A stretch of DNA of 40,211 nucleotides, taken from contig JAQGOG010000106.1 in the NCBI GenBank assembly GCA_028293765.1, forward strand, positions 1 through 40,211, read 5' to 3'. The notes beneath the pieces were generated by a model. It worked only from the letters and a program-made list of their open reading frames with translations. It searched no databases and had not been told where the DNA came from. Every line of letters starts with the position of its first letter. Position 1 is the first letter of the stretch. A program made the translations under genes and the position numbers. Positions 1 through 7,352 of this stretch are shown one piece after another. The DNA is from Gammaproteobacteria bacterium (GTDB lineage Bacteria; Pseudomonadota; Gammaproteobacteria; Steroidobacterales; Steroidobacteraceae).

Positions 1-25
1 ACGCTGCAGGCGCGCCCGCCTGGCG

Positions 26-634
26 TTACTTCTTGAGCCCCTCTGCCACAAGCGCCTCGATCGTGTGCGGGCGGGCCCCGACTCGCTCCAGAAAGCCTTT
101 CAGCACCGGCCACGGGCCGAGGTCGAAGGCGACGTGCGCGGACCAGCTGAGGACCACGAACAGGTAAGCATCCGCCACCGTGAATTGCTCGCCCATCAAG
201 TAAGGCTTTGAACCGAGCGCCGTTGCCAGCCAGCCGAAGCGCTTCGTCAGGTTGCCTCGCGCATACTGCTTGAGCTCTTCCGACCCATTTGGCACGAACA
301 GGGGGCTGAATGCCTTATGGACTTCCGAATTGATGAAGGACAGCCATTCCTCCAGCCGGTAGCGCTCCATCGTGCCGACTGGCGGGGCGAGCTTCGACGC
401 CGGGTTGCGGTCGGCTATGTACTGCAGCACGGCGACGTTTTCGGTCAACACTTCGCCGCTGTCCAGGCGCAGGGCGGGGACGTAGCCCTTGGAGTTGATC
501 TCGCTGAAGTCCACGCCGTCGGGAGTCTTGCGGGTCTGCCGGTCGATTTTGACCAGCTCGAACTTGATTCCCGCCTCCCGGAGTGCGATGTCTGCAGCCA
601 TCGAGCAGGCACCGGGTAGAATATAAAGCTTCAT
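26..634 (-). CDS. Beta-class glutathione S-transferase
   Basis: A 202-residue glutathione transferase, predicted cytosolic, that would conjugate or reduce electrophiles with glutathione. The N-terminal thioredoxin-fold domain opens with MKLYILPGACS, placing a cysteine at residue 10 as in bacterial beta-class enzymes. The cis-proline loop GYVPAL is at residues 50-55 and the gamma-glutamyl-binding TEN at 64-66. The all-helical C-terminal half contains YLMGEQFTVADAYLF, the usual GST N-capping/hydrophobic-staple region. The ATG at 634 is chosen because GGAG lies about six bases upstream and family homology begins there; the reading frame stays open far upstream (to about 1183), but that part is antisense to the next gene and has no family resemblance. 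The gene stands alone, divergent from the lipoprotein gene at 846. Substrate is unknown. Confidence 0.93.
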   Translation of the reverse strand: MKLYILPGACSMAADIALREAGIKFELVKIDRQTRKTPDGVDFSEINSKGYVPALRLDSGEVLTENVAVLQYIADRNPASKLAPPVGTMERYRLEEWLSFINSEVHKAFSPLFVPNGSEELKQYARGNLTKRFGWLATALGSKPYLMGEQFTVADAYLFVVLSWSAHVAFDLGPWPVLKGFLERVGARPHTIEALVAEGLKK

Positions 635-845
635 GAATTCTCCGTTGGTCATGGGCCGCGCGGGAGCCCGAAATGCGCCCACTCGCGCAGGCGAGCAATT
701 AGCCGAGCAGAAGGCTGGGGGCGCCATGCTAACGTTCCGGGTATGGATGGCAAGACGGCGCATTGAGCGCGCAGCAGTCGATCCCTTCCGGCCCCCGACC
801 GAGGTCGACTCGAGCGGGCGAATGCCTAAGTAAATGGGAGATGCC

Positions 846-1139
846 ATGAGATCCAGATCGATCTTGGTTGCCGCTACGGCCCTCACCGTGGCTATCGCTA
901 TTGAGGGCTGCAAGCACCGACAAGATGAGCCGGTCCCGGGACCGAAGTCTCCGGCTGCCGCCTCGCAGGCACCCGTGGCGGAATCGCCTGGAGCGGCATC
1001 TGGCGAGGCGAAGAGCTCGGCGAGCCGCGGCCGGGGTGGCGCAAGCGGAATCTCCTGGTTCCAGGGAACCGTCGAGGAGGCGTTCTCCACGAACTGCGCC
1101 AAGTGCACTGCAATGTCTGGCGCTGACCCTGCGGCCTGA
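846..1139 (+). pseudogene. Short lipoprotein, probable truncated thioredoxin-family gene
   Basis: The 97-residue product begins with a lipoprotein-like signal (MRSRSILVAATALTVAIAIEGC) with cysteine 22 as the possible lipidation site, then about 45 residues of Ala/Pro/Ser-rich linker. The last part reads GISWFQGTVEEAF, which resembles the start of thioredoxin-like domains of the type 'WFqG.veeAfa.Ak...kPvllywGa.WCppC'. The protein ends 16 residues later with NCAKC and no further domain. I infer a gene that lost its thioredoxin domain by deletion; a small genuine lipoprotein with a C-x-x-C tail is the alternative. The ATG at 846 has GGGAG about six bases upstream; an in-frame ATG at 834 would place that site inside the gene. 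It stops 90 bases before the tRNA gene. Confidence 0.5.
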
Positions 1140-1213
1140 ATGCCCTCCAAGTGAATGAAGGGCCAATCAGGCCGACGAATCACTACGATCCGCTCCAGAT
1201 GCTCCCCACTTGC

Positions 1214-1219
1214 TACAAT
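1214..1219 (+). promoter_or_regulatory. Probable extended -10 of the tRNA-Ile promoter
   Basis: TACAAT preceded by TGC forms an extended -10 element ending 10 bases before the mature tRNA 5' end, so transcription would begin near 1226. No good -35 is visible 16-18 bases upstream. Confidence 0.45.
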
Positions 1220-1229
1220 TACTCCCGTC

Positions 1230-1540
1230 GGGCCTGTAGCACAGCGGTTAGTGCAGGGGACTCATCGAAAAGGTGCCTTCGCGTGGAAACGCGCGAAGTG
1301 GACGGGATGAATTCAGGGAAACCTTCGAGCTAGCTCATGGCAACCCTGAGCCCAGCCGCCGGTACACCGGCGGAAGGTGCAGAGACTACCTGAGGGCTGA
1401 AGTGCCCTTAATGACAGGCTAGAGCGTCCCGCACCCCCACGCACGGTATACGTGCACGGGTGAAGAGATAGTCCACTCCTGGCGGAAACGCCAGGGAACA
1501 GTGAATCCCTTGGTCGTAGGTTCGAATCCTACCGGGCCCA
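1230..1540 (+). tRNA. tRNA-Ile(CAU), interrupted by a group I intron
   Basis: The exons 1230-1265 and 1504-1540 fold into a complete cloverleaf. The acceptor GGGCCTG (1230-1236) pairs with CGGGCCC (1533-1539) with one G-U pair. The D stem is GCAC/GTGC, the anticodon stem GGGGA/TCCCT encloses the loop CTCATAA, and the T arm is GTAGG-TTCGAAT-CCTAC. The discriminator base is A1540 and CCA is not encoded (TCA follows). The anticodon is CAU at 1263-1265. The body around it (GACTCATAATC...TTGGTCG) resembles the minor isoleucine tRNA that reads AUA after TilS lysidine modification (E. coli ileX) rather than elongator or initiator Met tRNA, so I call Ile. The intron lies between anticodon base 36 and base 37 and must be removed for the tRNA to function. 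tRNA-Met is the alternative. Confidence 0.93.
1266..1503 (+). ncRNA. Group I self-splicing intron in the tRNA anticodon loop
   Basis: A 238-nt insertion with the group I core. The internal guide GTG (1273-1275) pairs with the anticodon CAT, giving the G-U at the 5' splice site. P2 is CTTCGCG/CGCGAAG (1277-1283/1292-1298). P3 is GGACG/CGTCC (1300-1304/1425-1429). P4 is ACCTT/AAGGT (1321-1325/1374-1378), capped by a hairpin CCGCCGG-TACA-CCGGCGG. P7 is GACTA/TAGTC (1384-1388/1469-1473) inside the conserved GTGCAGAGACTA and AAGAGATAGTCC segments. P8 is CACCC/GGGTG enclosing GCACG/CGTGC. P9 has a GAAA tetraloop (1478-1495), and the intron ends in the terminal G1503. Position and host tRNA match the known 205-nt Azoarcus tRNA-Ile(CAU) intron. 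It has no room for a homing endonuclease, so it is probably vertically inherited or mobile only by reverse splicing. Confidence 0.93.
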
Positions 1541-1644
1541 TCAATCCCTCGTGGTGAGCGAGGTTGCCGCGCGCGCCGGCGAACCGAGATAGCGCAACCG
1601 ACAATGAGTACGAGCGATGCGACTACGTTCGCACGCACCGCGCG

Positions 1645-4263
1645 TCATGACGGTCGTTGCGTCTTGGCGTGACTGGGTACCTCGACGATCCCGAGCGCGA
1701 ATGCGGCTGCCACTGCCTCTGCGCGTGAGCGTACCCCCAGCTTTTCCAGAATCGCAGAAACGTGGTGATCGACGGTTTTCGGCGAACGATGCAGCCGACG
1801 GGCAAGTTGCGCGTTCGTACAGCCTTGCGCGACAAGCTGGAGCACCTCGAGCTCCCTTGCGGTTATGCCGAAGGGATTCGCGCGAGTGGCTTCATGCGGA
1901 CCGCGGGGTATGGAGCGCGCCCCAAGCTCGCGGAGGCGTCTGCGTATGATAGCCGCCAAAGGCCCCGCTCCCAGTTTATCCAGGATAGCGAGCGCCTCAC
2001 GTAACGCTTCTTCAGGACCGTCCATGAGTGCGAGTGCCTGCTCGTACGGCATGCCGATACGGGCCCAAGCGTCGGCGGCCTCTCGCCACTCACCGGCGAG
2101 CATGAGCCGGTAAGGCTCTGCAACGCCGCCAGCAATCGAGTCGCCGGGGTGCGCGCGAGATTGCCAGAAAAGAAGTTCGCCGTGGATCCACGGTGCGGTG
2201 TGGCCGCGCACATGCTCCAGCCCAATGGCTGTTTCGCGTGCAACTCGATCGAGGTCCCCGCGATACCACGCTTGCTCGGCGCGCGCCGCCGTGGCGCGGC
2301 CGATGCGGTTGAGCTCACCCGTAGGTAGAGCGAGCTCAAATGCTTGATCCAGCAATTCGTCCGCGCCCGGGTCGGCGCGGCGCAGGCGCACGAGAGCAAG
2401 TGTGACCAGGATCGTGACGCGCTGTTGCACGCCGGTGACCTCGGCACTGTGCAGCAGCTCTGTCGCCATGCGTGCGGCCTCTGTCCACTCGCCCCGTTCG
2501 AGTTCGCAGGGGGTGTAGTAGGCACGCATATAGGCGCTATGCGAAAAGATGCCTCGTTTCTCACAATGAGCGACGCCGTCGCGAAATAGCTCTTCAGCTC
2601 GCGCAAAGTCATGTAGCAAAACCGCGTAGAAGAGCAGACTGCGGTAGGCAAGAGCGGCAGACTGCTCGAGGTTGTGCTCGAGCGCCAGGGCGAGACTGCG
2701 TTCGAGAGGCTCGTATCCGGCACGGTCGCCGGCGCCGAGCAGCGCTGCTCCGATGTTGGCCAGCGCGTACGATTCCGCTGCGGGGTCGCCGCACTCGTGC
2801 GCGATTGCGAGCGCGCGCCGCCCGAAATCGAGGGCCTCCCGGTCCCACCCCCTGCTCACCGCAAGCAGAGCGCGTGCACAGTACGCCACCGCCAGATTCG
2901 CGCTGGGCGGGAATGCTTCGAGCAAAGTGATCGCCGTCGCGACGCAATCATCCGCGCGAGCCTTGTCGCCCACCGTTCGATACTCTTGCGCCAGGAAACT
3001 CAACACGCGCGACTGCGCCTCAATATTGCCAACCTGGCGCCAGGACGTGGCTGCCGCCATCGCGGAGGTAATGGCTTCGCGTGTTTGATTCGCCACGCTG
3101 CATTCCTTCGCATGGTTCTCGAAGAGCTCTGCTTGAACTGCCGGCGCTAATGAGGCGCTGTGGCGGAGAGCTGCGCTGAAATGCGCAGCAGCTTCCCGAT
3201 GAGCTCCAAGGCGCGCCGCTTCCTTTGCGGCAAGCGGCGCGTATTCAAGTACAACTGCGGCGTTATCTGCGAGCTTAGCGTGGTGTACCAGCCGGGTTAA
3301 ATCGGCGCCGTGTTCGACGAGAGCTCGCAGCACGCGTTCGTGCATCGTACGGAGAGGCTCCGGCGCGATGGTGTTATACACGGCAAGGCGCGCCAACTCA
3401 TGACGGAAGCAGACCGAGTCAGTTTGCACCGCAAGCAGTCCCCGCGCACCCCCCTCGTCGATGGCCGCCTGCCTGGGGCCGAGAACCAATTCGAGCAGCC
3501 ATGCTTCAGACTTGCCGGGTGATATTGAGACAAGCTCGGCCAGTTCGCGTGTAGCGGAGGCGCAGCGTGCCAGCCGCGAAAGAACAGCATCGCGCACAGT
3601 CTCCGGGACGCGCTCGCCCGGGCTTGCGAGCACCTCGCGCACGAAGAATGGATTGCCGCCAGTAACCTGATGGAGAAGCGCGGGGTCTCGTCCGCTACCT
3701 TTTGCCAGCATTTCCACTGCCGCTGGGGAGAGTGGCTGGAGGCGAATGCGTGTAACGTGATCGCCAGTTAGGTCGCCGAGCGCGAGTCGTACGGGATGAT
3801 TCGCGGAGAGTTCGTCATTACGATAAGTCGCAATGAAGACGGCGCTCGTGCGGTGAATCCGCCGTCCGATGTACCGCAGGAAGTCCAGGGTTGCTTCATC
3901 GGCCCAATGCAAATCCTCCAACACCAGCAGGCACACGCGTTCGGGCCGCGCGAGCTCTTCGAGGATTACTCGGAAGAGCCAGCCCCGCGATCTGTCGTCG
4001 TATGTGACCCCAACACCGACGGCCGACGTTTGTGCAGCAATCTCGTGTACGGGAGCCAAGGCACGTGGCGTGGCGAGCCCGTCGCACGCACCCCACAGCG
4101 TTCGCGCATCACGTCGGTGCTCTGATACGAATCGCTCTACGAGCGAGCTCTTGCCCAGTCCTGCTTCTCCGGCGACGAGGACGAGCTTGCCAGAAGCCGC
4201 GCGTGCCTCCTGAAAACACCGGTTGAGTGTTTCGAGTTGTTGCTGGCGCTCGAGCAGGTGCAT
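1645..4263 (-). CDS. LAL-type transcriptional regulator (AAA ATPase - TPR-like - LuxR HTH)
   Basis: An 872-residue regulator of the large ATP-binding LuxR (MalT/LAL-like) class. The N-terminal ATPase has Walker A GEAGLGKSS at residues 32-40 and Walker B LLVLEDLHWAD at 112-122, as in the AAA_16 group. A long helical middle of about 500 residues with Ala/Leu/Arg-rich pairs of helices looks like TPR-type repeats that usually sense a ligand or partner. The C-terminal GerE/LuxR helix-turn-helix occupies about 798-862 (ITARELEVLQLVAQGCTNAQ, then KTVDHHVSAILEKLGVRSR). I chose ATG 4263 because MHLLERQQQLETL is the usual family start; a TTG at 4323 would add 20 unrelated residues. No target or inducer can be read from the sequence; the nearest upstream gene on the same strand is the DUF4365 gene, 105 bases away. 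Confidence 0.93.
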   Translation of the reverse strand: MHLLERQQQLETLNRCFQEARAASGKLVLVAGEAGLGKSSLVERFVSEHRRDARTLWGACDGLATPRALAPVHEIAAQTSAVGVGVTYDDRSRGWLFRVILEELARPERVCLLVLEDLHWADEATLDFLRYIGRRIHRTSAVFIATYRNDELSANHPVRLALGDLTGDHVTRIRLQPLSPAAVEMLAKGSGRDPALLHQVTGGNPFFVREVLASPGERVPETVRDAVLSRLARCASATRELAELVSISPGKSEAWLLELVLGPRQAAIDEGGARGLLAVQTDSVCFRHELARLAVYNTIAPEPLRTMHERVLRALVEHGADLTRLVHHAKLADNAAVVLEYAPLAAKEAARLGAHREAAAHFSAALRHSASLAPAVQAELFENHAKECSVANQTREAITSAMAAATSWRQVGNIEAQSRVLSFLAQEYRTVGDKARADDCVATAITLLEAFPPSANLAVAYCARALLAVSRGWDREALDFGRRALAIAHECGDPAAESYALANIGAALLGAGDRAGYEPLERSLALALEHNLEQSAALAYRSLLFYAVLLHDFARAEELFRDGVAHCEKRGIFSHSAYMRAYYTPCELERGEWTEAARMATELLHSAEVTGVQQRVTILVTLALVRLRRADPGADELLDQAFELALPTGELNRIGRATAARAEQAWYRGDLDRVARETAIGLEHVRGHTAPWIHGELLFWQSRAHPGDSIAGGVAEPYRLMLAGEWREAADAWARIGMPYEQALALMDGPEEALREALAILDKLGAGPLAAIIRRRLRELGARSIPRGPHEATRANPFGITARELEVLQLVAQGCTNAQLARRLHRSPKTVDHHVSAILEKLGVRSRAEAVAAAFALGIVEVPSHAKTQRPS

Positions 4264-4368
4264 GCGGCCGATTATCCGCCGTAACCGGGGACGCAGGCCA
4301 TGATCTGGGGGCGCCCACTGCAAAAATAGGGGGCCCTTTCGCTTCCTGAACGGGCCGGCGGCCAGCCT

Positions 4369-4953
4369 TCACTGTTCGTGGAAAAATCGGCCGCCCAGCG
4401 AAACGCGGCGGGCGATTTCCCGCAGGGCCTCTGGCGTGAGCACGTTCCATACAGGAACGCGGACCGTCGTTTCGACCGTATCCGACGTTTCAGGCGCGCC
4501 CTGCAAGCAGAGCCACCGCCCACAGCGCCGAGCGATGAGGTCTTCGGCCGACAGGCTGAGGCAGCTCTCGGGGTCTTCCGGCAAACACAGCAGAGCCATG
4601 AAACGCGGGACTGCCGCGCTCGTGTTGCGCAATCTGTCGTAGCGATCGACTTCGAGGGCGCAGGGGATCTTGCTGCGGACAGCAGTCGGTTGTCGGATCA
4701 TGGCAAGCAGGTGAAACTCCAGCCTGAACTCCCGCAGCGACGACTGGGGATCCAACTGCTCCCTGATATCCAGTCGAGCTGTCGCGCAGGATCCGTCCAG
4801 ATCTCGATTCTCGTCGTAGGAACAATTGAAGCCCGCGCTCGCTGCCAGAGCGTGCAGATAGGCGTAGCTCAGCTCCGCCCTGCTGTTGTTTTCGTTGCGG
4901 ATGGCGCGGGCATGCGCTGGCGCCCCGAGATTTTGACCTGCTGTCGTCGCCAT
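4369..4953 (-). CDS. DUF4365-like protein, possibly degenerate nuclease fold
   Basis: A 194-residue soluble protein with no signal or membrane segment. The arrangement SRAELSYAYLHALAASAGF (about 24-42), an acidic DLDG (51-54), the strand RLEFHLLAM (77-85), then DRYDRLR and FMALLCLPEDPESCL matches my memory of DUF4365 proteins, which have been related to PD-(D/E)XK nucleases. In typical members the strand after the acidic motif carries a basic residue (QLKAT-like); here it reads EFHLLAM, so the catalytic lysine appears missing. The tail RRCGRWLCLQGAPETSD resembles the family's closing segment. It is encoded on the same strand as the regulator downstream. Function is unknown; an effector or sensor with an inactive nuclease fold is one inference. 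Confidence 0.65.
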   Translation of the reverse strand: MATTAGQNLGAPAHARAIRNENNSRAELSYAYLHALAASAGFNCSYDENRDLDGSCATARLDIREQLDPQSSLREFRLEFHLLAMIRQPTAVRSKIPCALEVDRYDRLRNTSAAVPRFMALLCLPEDPESCLSLSAEDLIARRCGRWLCLQGAPETSDTVETTVRVPVWNVLTPEALREIARRVSLGGRFFHEQ

Positions 4954-5278
4954 CGCGATTCAGTTGGGATTCGGAGGTGGCAGGACGGCGGAGTCGGGCA
5001 GGGCACTGATTGCGATCCGGGACGTCCAGTCACGATTGCGCGGTCGCATTGTCGCCTCCTGCGGGTAAGGGGTGCGCACGATGCTAACTGCGCTCGGCCC
5101 GCCCAAGCTGTTGGCGATTTGTGCAAAAGTGTAGCCCTTGCCCTTGCCCGGCCTGCTCCGAACGGGCCCGCGCTACACTTCAATACAGGCGGCTACAGGT
5201 GCGGACAACCGGTCACCGCCAGTTCTGCGATCATCGAGGGCCCGCCCGGGGCCGATTAAAGTGGGCACGAACGACCCG
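4954..5278. other. Divergent intergenic region, DUF4365 / mipA operon
   Basis: A 325-base region between divergent genes. I see no additional gene. Its one clear structure is the TACA repeat array at 5174-5197 described separately; no convincing sigma-70 promoter pair is apparent in either direction. Confidence 0.5.
5174..5197 (+). promoter_or_regulatory. Three TACA boxes at exact 10-bp spacing, candidate response-regulator operator
   Basis: TACA occurs at 5174, 5184 and 5194, the last two within the longer repeat TACAGG. One helical turn between half-sites is the typical arrangement for OmpR-family regulators, and the downstream operon encodes one. The first two boxes partly resemble the E. 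coli RstA box (TACATNTNGTTACA). The array ends 81 bases before the mipA-like start codon. Confidence 0.4.
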
Positions 5279-6142
5279 ATGCGTACCAGGCAGAGTAGCT
5301 ATCTTCTCGCGGCCCTCATGGCCCTCCCCTGCGTGGCGCCCGCGGCAGCGGAAGACGACTGCAAGGCGCCGTCCAGTGACTGCGTCGCCGTGGGTGGCTG
5401 GAATTTCAGTGTGACGCTGGGCGCCGGCATCAGGACCAATCCGCTCGTCCATGGCAGGGATATTCCGCTGGTCGTCATCCCGCAATTCAGCTACTACGGT
5501 AAGCGGGTCTTCATCGACAACCTGGATCTGGGGGTCACGCTCGCGGAAAGCGCTACGAACTCGCTCAATCTCGTGGCCAGTCCGGGCTACGACCGGGTGT
5601 TCTTTTATCGCAGCGATTTGCAGAATTTTTTCGTTGGCGGCCTCACCAGCGCGAGTTTCAGCACGGGTACGGCCGCTGCCACGCCCACGAAGGACTTCCA
5701 GTCGGCGGGGGCCGTGCAGTTTCCATCGCGCGCACGGCACGTCACCTATCTGGCGGGCCCGGAGTGGACCTTCCAATTCCACGGCGTTGCGGGCCAATTC
5801 GATTTCCTGCACGAAATTACCGGCCGCAACCACGGCGACGAAGTACGCGCGGCGCTCGCCATACCGCTGGTTAAATCGAAAGGCTCTCTGACCGCCAACA
5901 TTGGCCTCACCTGGAAGAGTGCCGCCATCGTCAATTACTATTACGGCGCCGCAAATATTTATGCGGCCGGAGCGGCTCTGAATCCCTTTCTCAAGGTAGG
6001 GTATTCACTGCCCCTGCGGGGCAAGTGGCGCTTCACGGCGTTCGCGCATTACGAACGCCTGGGAAACGCCATCGCCAATAGCCCGATCATCGGGGAGCAT
6101 TCCGTTGTGACCGTCTTTGCAGGCACGACCTACGCGTTTTGA
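5279..6142 (+). CDS. MipA/OmpV family outer-membrane protein
   Basis: A 287-residue predicted outer-membrane beta-barrel. The N-terminus MRTRQSSYLLAALMALPCVA followed by PAAA is a signal peptide, with cleavage likely before EDD at about residue 25. The mature part shows alternating aromatic strands typical of MipA/OmpV (for example VVIPQFSYYGKRVFIDNLDL, then LGVTLAES), and it ends in TTYAF, a C-terminal phenylalanine signature for BAM-mediated insertion. Family members act as MltA-interacting scaffold or as porin-like and stress-induced proteins; the exact role here is unknown. The frame is open upstream, but ATG 5279 gives the signal peptide. It is the first gene of a four-gene operon with DUF3019, response regulator and kinase, so it is probably both a target and a partner of that signalling pair. 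Confidence 0.9.
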   Translation: MRTRQSSYLLAALMALPCVAPAAAEDDCKAPSSDCVAVGGWNFSVTLGAGIRTNPLVHGRDIPLVVIPQFSYYGKRVFIDNLDLGVTLAESATNSLNLVASPGYDRVFFYRSDLQNFFVGGLTSASFSTGTAAATPTKDFQSAGAVQFPSRARHVTYLAGPEWTFQFHGVAGQFDFLHEITGRNHGDEVRAALAIPLVKSKGSLTANIGLTWKSAAIVNYYYGAANIYAAGAALNPFLKVGYSLPLRGKWRFTAFAHYERLGNAIANSPIIGEHSVVTVFAGTTYAF

Positions 6143-6163
6143 GCCGGACGTTACGAGTCATGC

Positions 6164-6610
6164 ATGACTGGGATATCAGGTGTCGTGTTTAGCCGGGCGA
6201 GAGGGATCGGTATGCCCAGCTTACTCGCTTGCCTGAGTGTGGCCCTTTCGAATCACGCCACCGCGGCATCCGCCGCCACGGGCGAGGGCATCCGGCTGGA
6301 GCTCAGCCCCCGCATTTGCACGCTGGCGATCCACGATAAACAATGCGAGACGAAAGTCCACGCGCAGTGGACATCACCACGCGAGGAGTCGCTGTGCCTC
6401 GTGATCGTCGACCGGCCGGAAGTGAAACGGTGCTGGGAGCATTACTCGCAGGGGACGTACAGCGTCGAGCTGACCTTCACCGAAGATCTGACCTTTCAGC
6501 TCCGGGATCCGGCGCTACAGAATATTCTGGCGTCCGAAGCACTCCGCGTGATCAGGGAAGCGCTGCGCTACCGGCACAAACGCAGGCAGCCGTGGAATAT
6601 CTTCGATTGA
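6164..6610 (+). CDS. DUF3019 family secreted protein
   Basis: A 148-residue protein, 21 bases after the MipA-like gene. A hydrophobic N-terminus (IGMPSLLACLSVALSNHATA, then ASA) suggests export. The mature domain carries paired cysteines and aromatic residues (RICTLAIHDKQCETKVHAQW, later SLCLVIVDRPEVKRCWEHY), the pattern of DUF3019, a small family repeatedly found between a mipA-like gene and an RstA/RstB-like pair. The four cysteines could form two periplasmic disulfides. ATG 6164 gives a basic n-region before the hydrophobic stretch; ATG 6212 has a better ribosome site (GAGAGGGA) but starts without a positive charge, so the true start is unsettled. I infer a periplasmic accessory or sensor component. 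Confidence 0.8.
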   Translation: MTGISGVVFSRARGIGMPSLLACLSVALSNHATAASAATGEGIRLELSPRICTLAIHDKQCETKVHAQWTSPREESLCLVIVDRPEVKRCWEHYSQGTYSVELTFTEDLTFQLRDPALQNILASEALRVIREALRYRHKRRQPWNIFD

Positions 6611-6644
6611 GTGCCCGACGCTCGAACTTCAGCCGACGATCCGC

Positions 6645-7349
6645 ATGAGTACGACGCCCAGCTCTTCGATACTCCTGGTCGAGGACGACCTGCGGCTGGC
6701 CGGGCTGGTGAGCCGTTATCTCGACAGCAGCGGCTTTCGTGTGGCGATCGTCAGTCGCGGCGATGAGGTCGTCGCGCAGGTTTTGCGCGACGTGCCGGAT
6801 CTCGTCATCCTGGATCTCGGCCTGCCGGGCGAGGACGGACTCACGATCTGCCGGCAACTGCGGCCCGCATACGGCAATCCGATCCTGATCCTGACCGCTC
6901 GCGACAACGACATCGATCATGTGTTGGGACTGGAGCTGGGCGCCGACGACTACGTCATCAAGCCGGTGGAGCCGCGAGTCCTGCTGGCGAGGATCAATGC
7001 ACTGCTCCGGCGCAGCAGACCGCAAGCCGGCATGACGCGCAAACCACTGCAATTCGGCCAATTGCTCATCAACGTCGTATCCCGGTCGGTCAACCTCAAC
7101 GGGCAGTCGATCGCCCTGTCCAGCAGTGAATTCGACCTGCTCGTGTATCTGGCGGCGCATGCGGGGGAAATTCAATCGCGCGAGGCGCTGTTCAAGAATC
7201 TCTACAAGCGCGAATACGACGGCCTGGATCGGATGCTGGATATTTCCGTGTCGCGCCTGCGCCGCAAACTCGGCGATGAGGCCGACACGGCGGAGCGGAT
7301 CAAGACCATCTGGGGCCAGGGGTATCTCTTCGTTCCCGACGCGTGGTGA
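6645..7349 (+). CDS. OmpR-family response regulator (RstA-like)
   Basis: A 234-residue two-component response regulator. The receiver has the acidic cluster E13-D14-D15, phosphoacceptor D57 in VILDLGLPGEDG, switch residue T84 in LTARD, and K106 in DYVIKPVEP. The C-terminal winged helix (about 130-230) includes LSSSEFDLLVYLAAHAGEI, the recognition-helix region LDRMLDISVSRLRRKLGD, and the closing IWGQGYLFVP. It is followed by the kinase gene after three bases, so the two are translated together. The candidate binding site is the TACA array upstream of the operon. The stimulus is not evident; orthology to RstA is suggested by gene order and overall style, not proven. Confidence 0.93.
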   Translation: MSTTPSSSILLVEDDLRLAGLVSRYLDSSGFRVAIVSRGDEVVAQVLRDVPDLVILDLGLPGEDGLTICRQLRPAYGNPILILTARDNDIDHVLGLELGADDYVIKPVEPRVLLARINALLRRSRPQAGMTRKPLQFGQLLINVVSRSVNLNGQSIALSSSEFDLLVYLAAHAGEIQSREALFKNLYKREYDGLDRMLDISVSRLRRKLGDEADTAERIKTIWGQGYLFVPDAW

Positions 7350-7352
7350 GGC

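Noticed and set aside
635-1183. N-terminal extension of the GST frame by 183 codons
   Set aside because: It is antisense to the lipoprotein gene, shows no family similarity, and a good ribosome site sits at the internal ATG 634.
1408-1638. Short minus-strand reading frame across the tRNA and intron
   Set aside because: It is antisense to the structured intron and tRNA; the protein-like text is only the complement of RNA helices.
2344-3150. Several plus-strand frames opposite the LAL regulator
   Set aside because: They show Arg/Ala-rich shadow composition and no recognisable domain.
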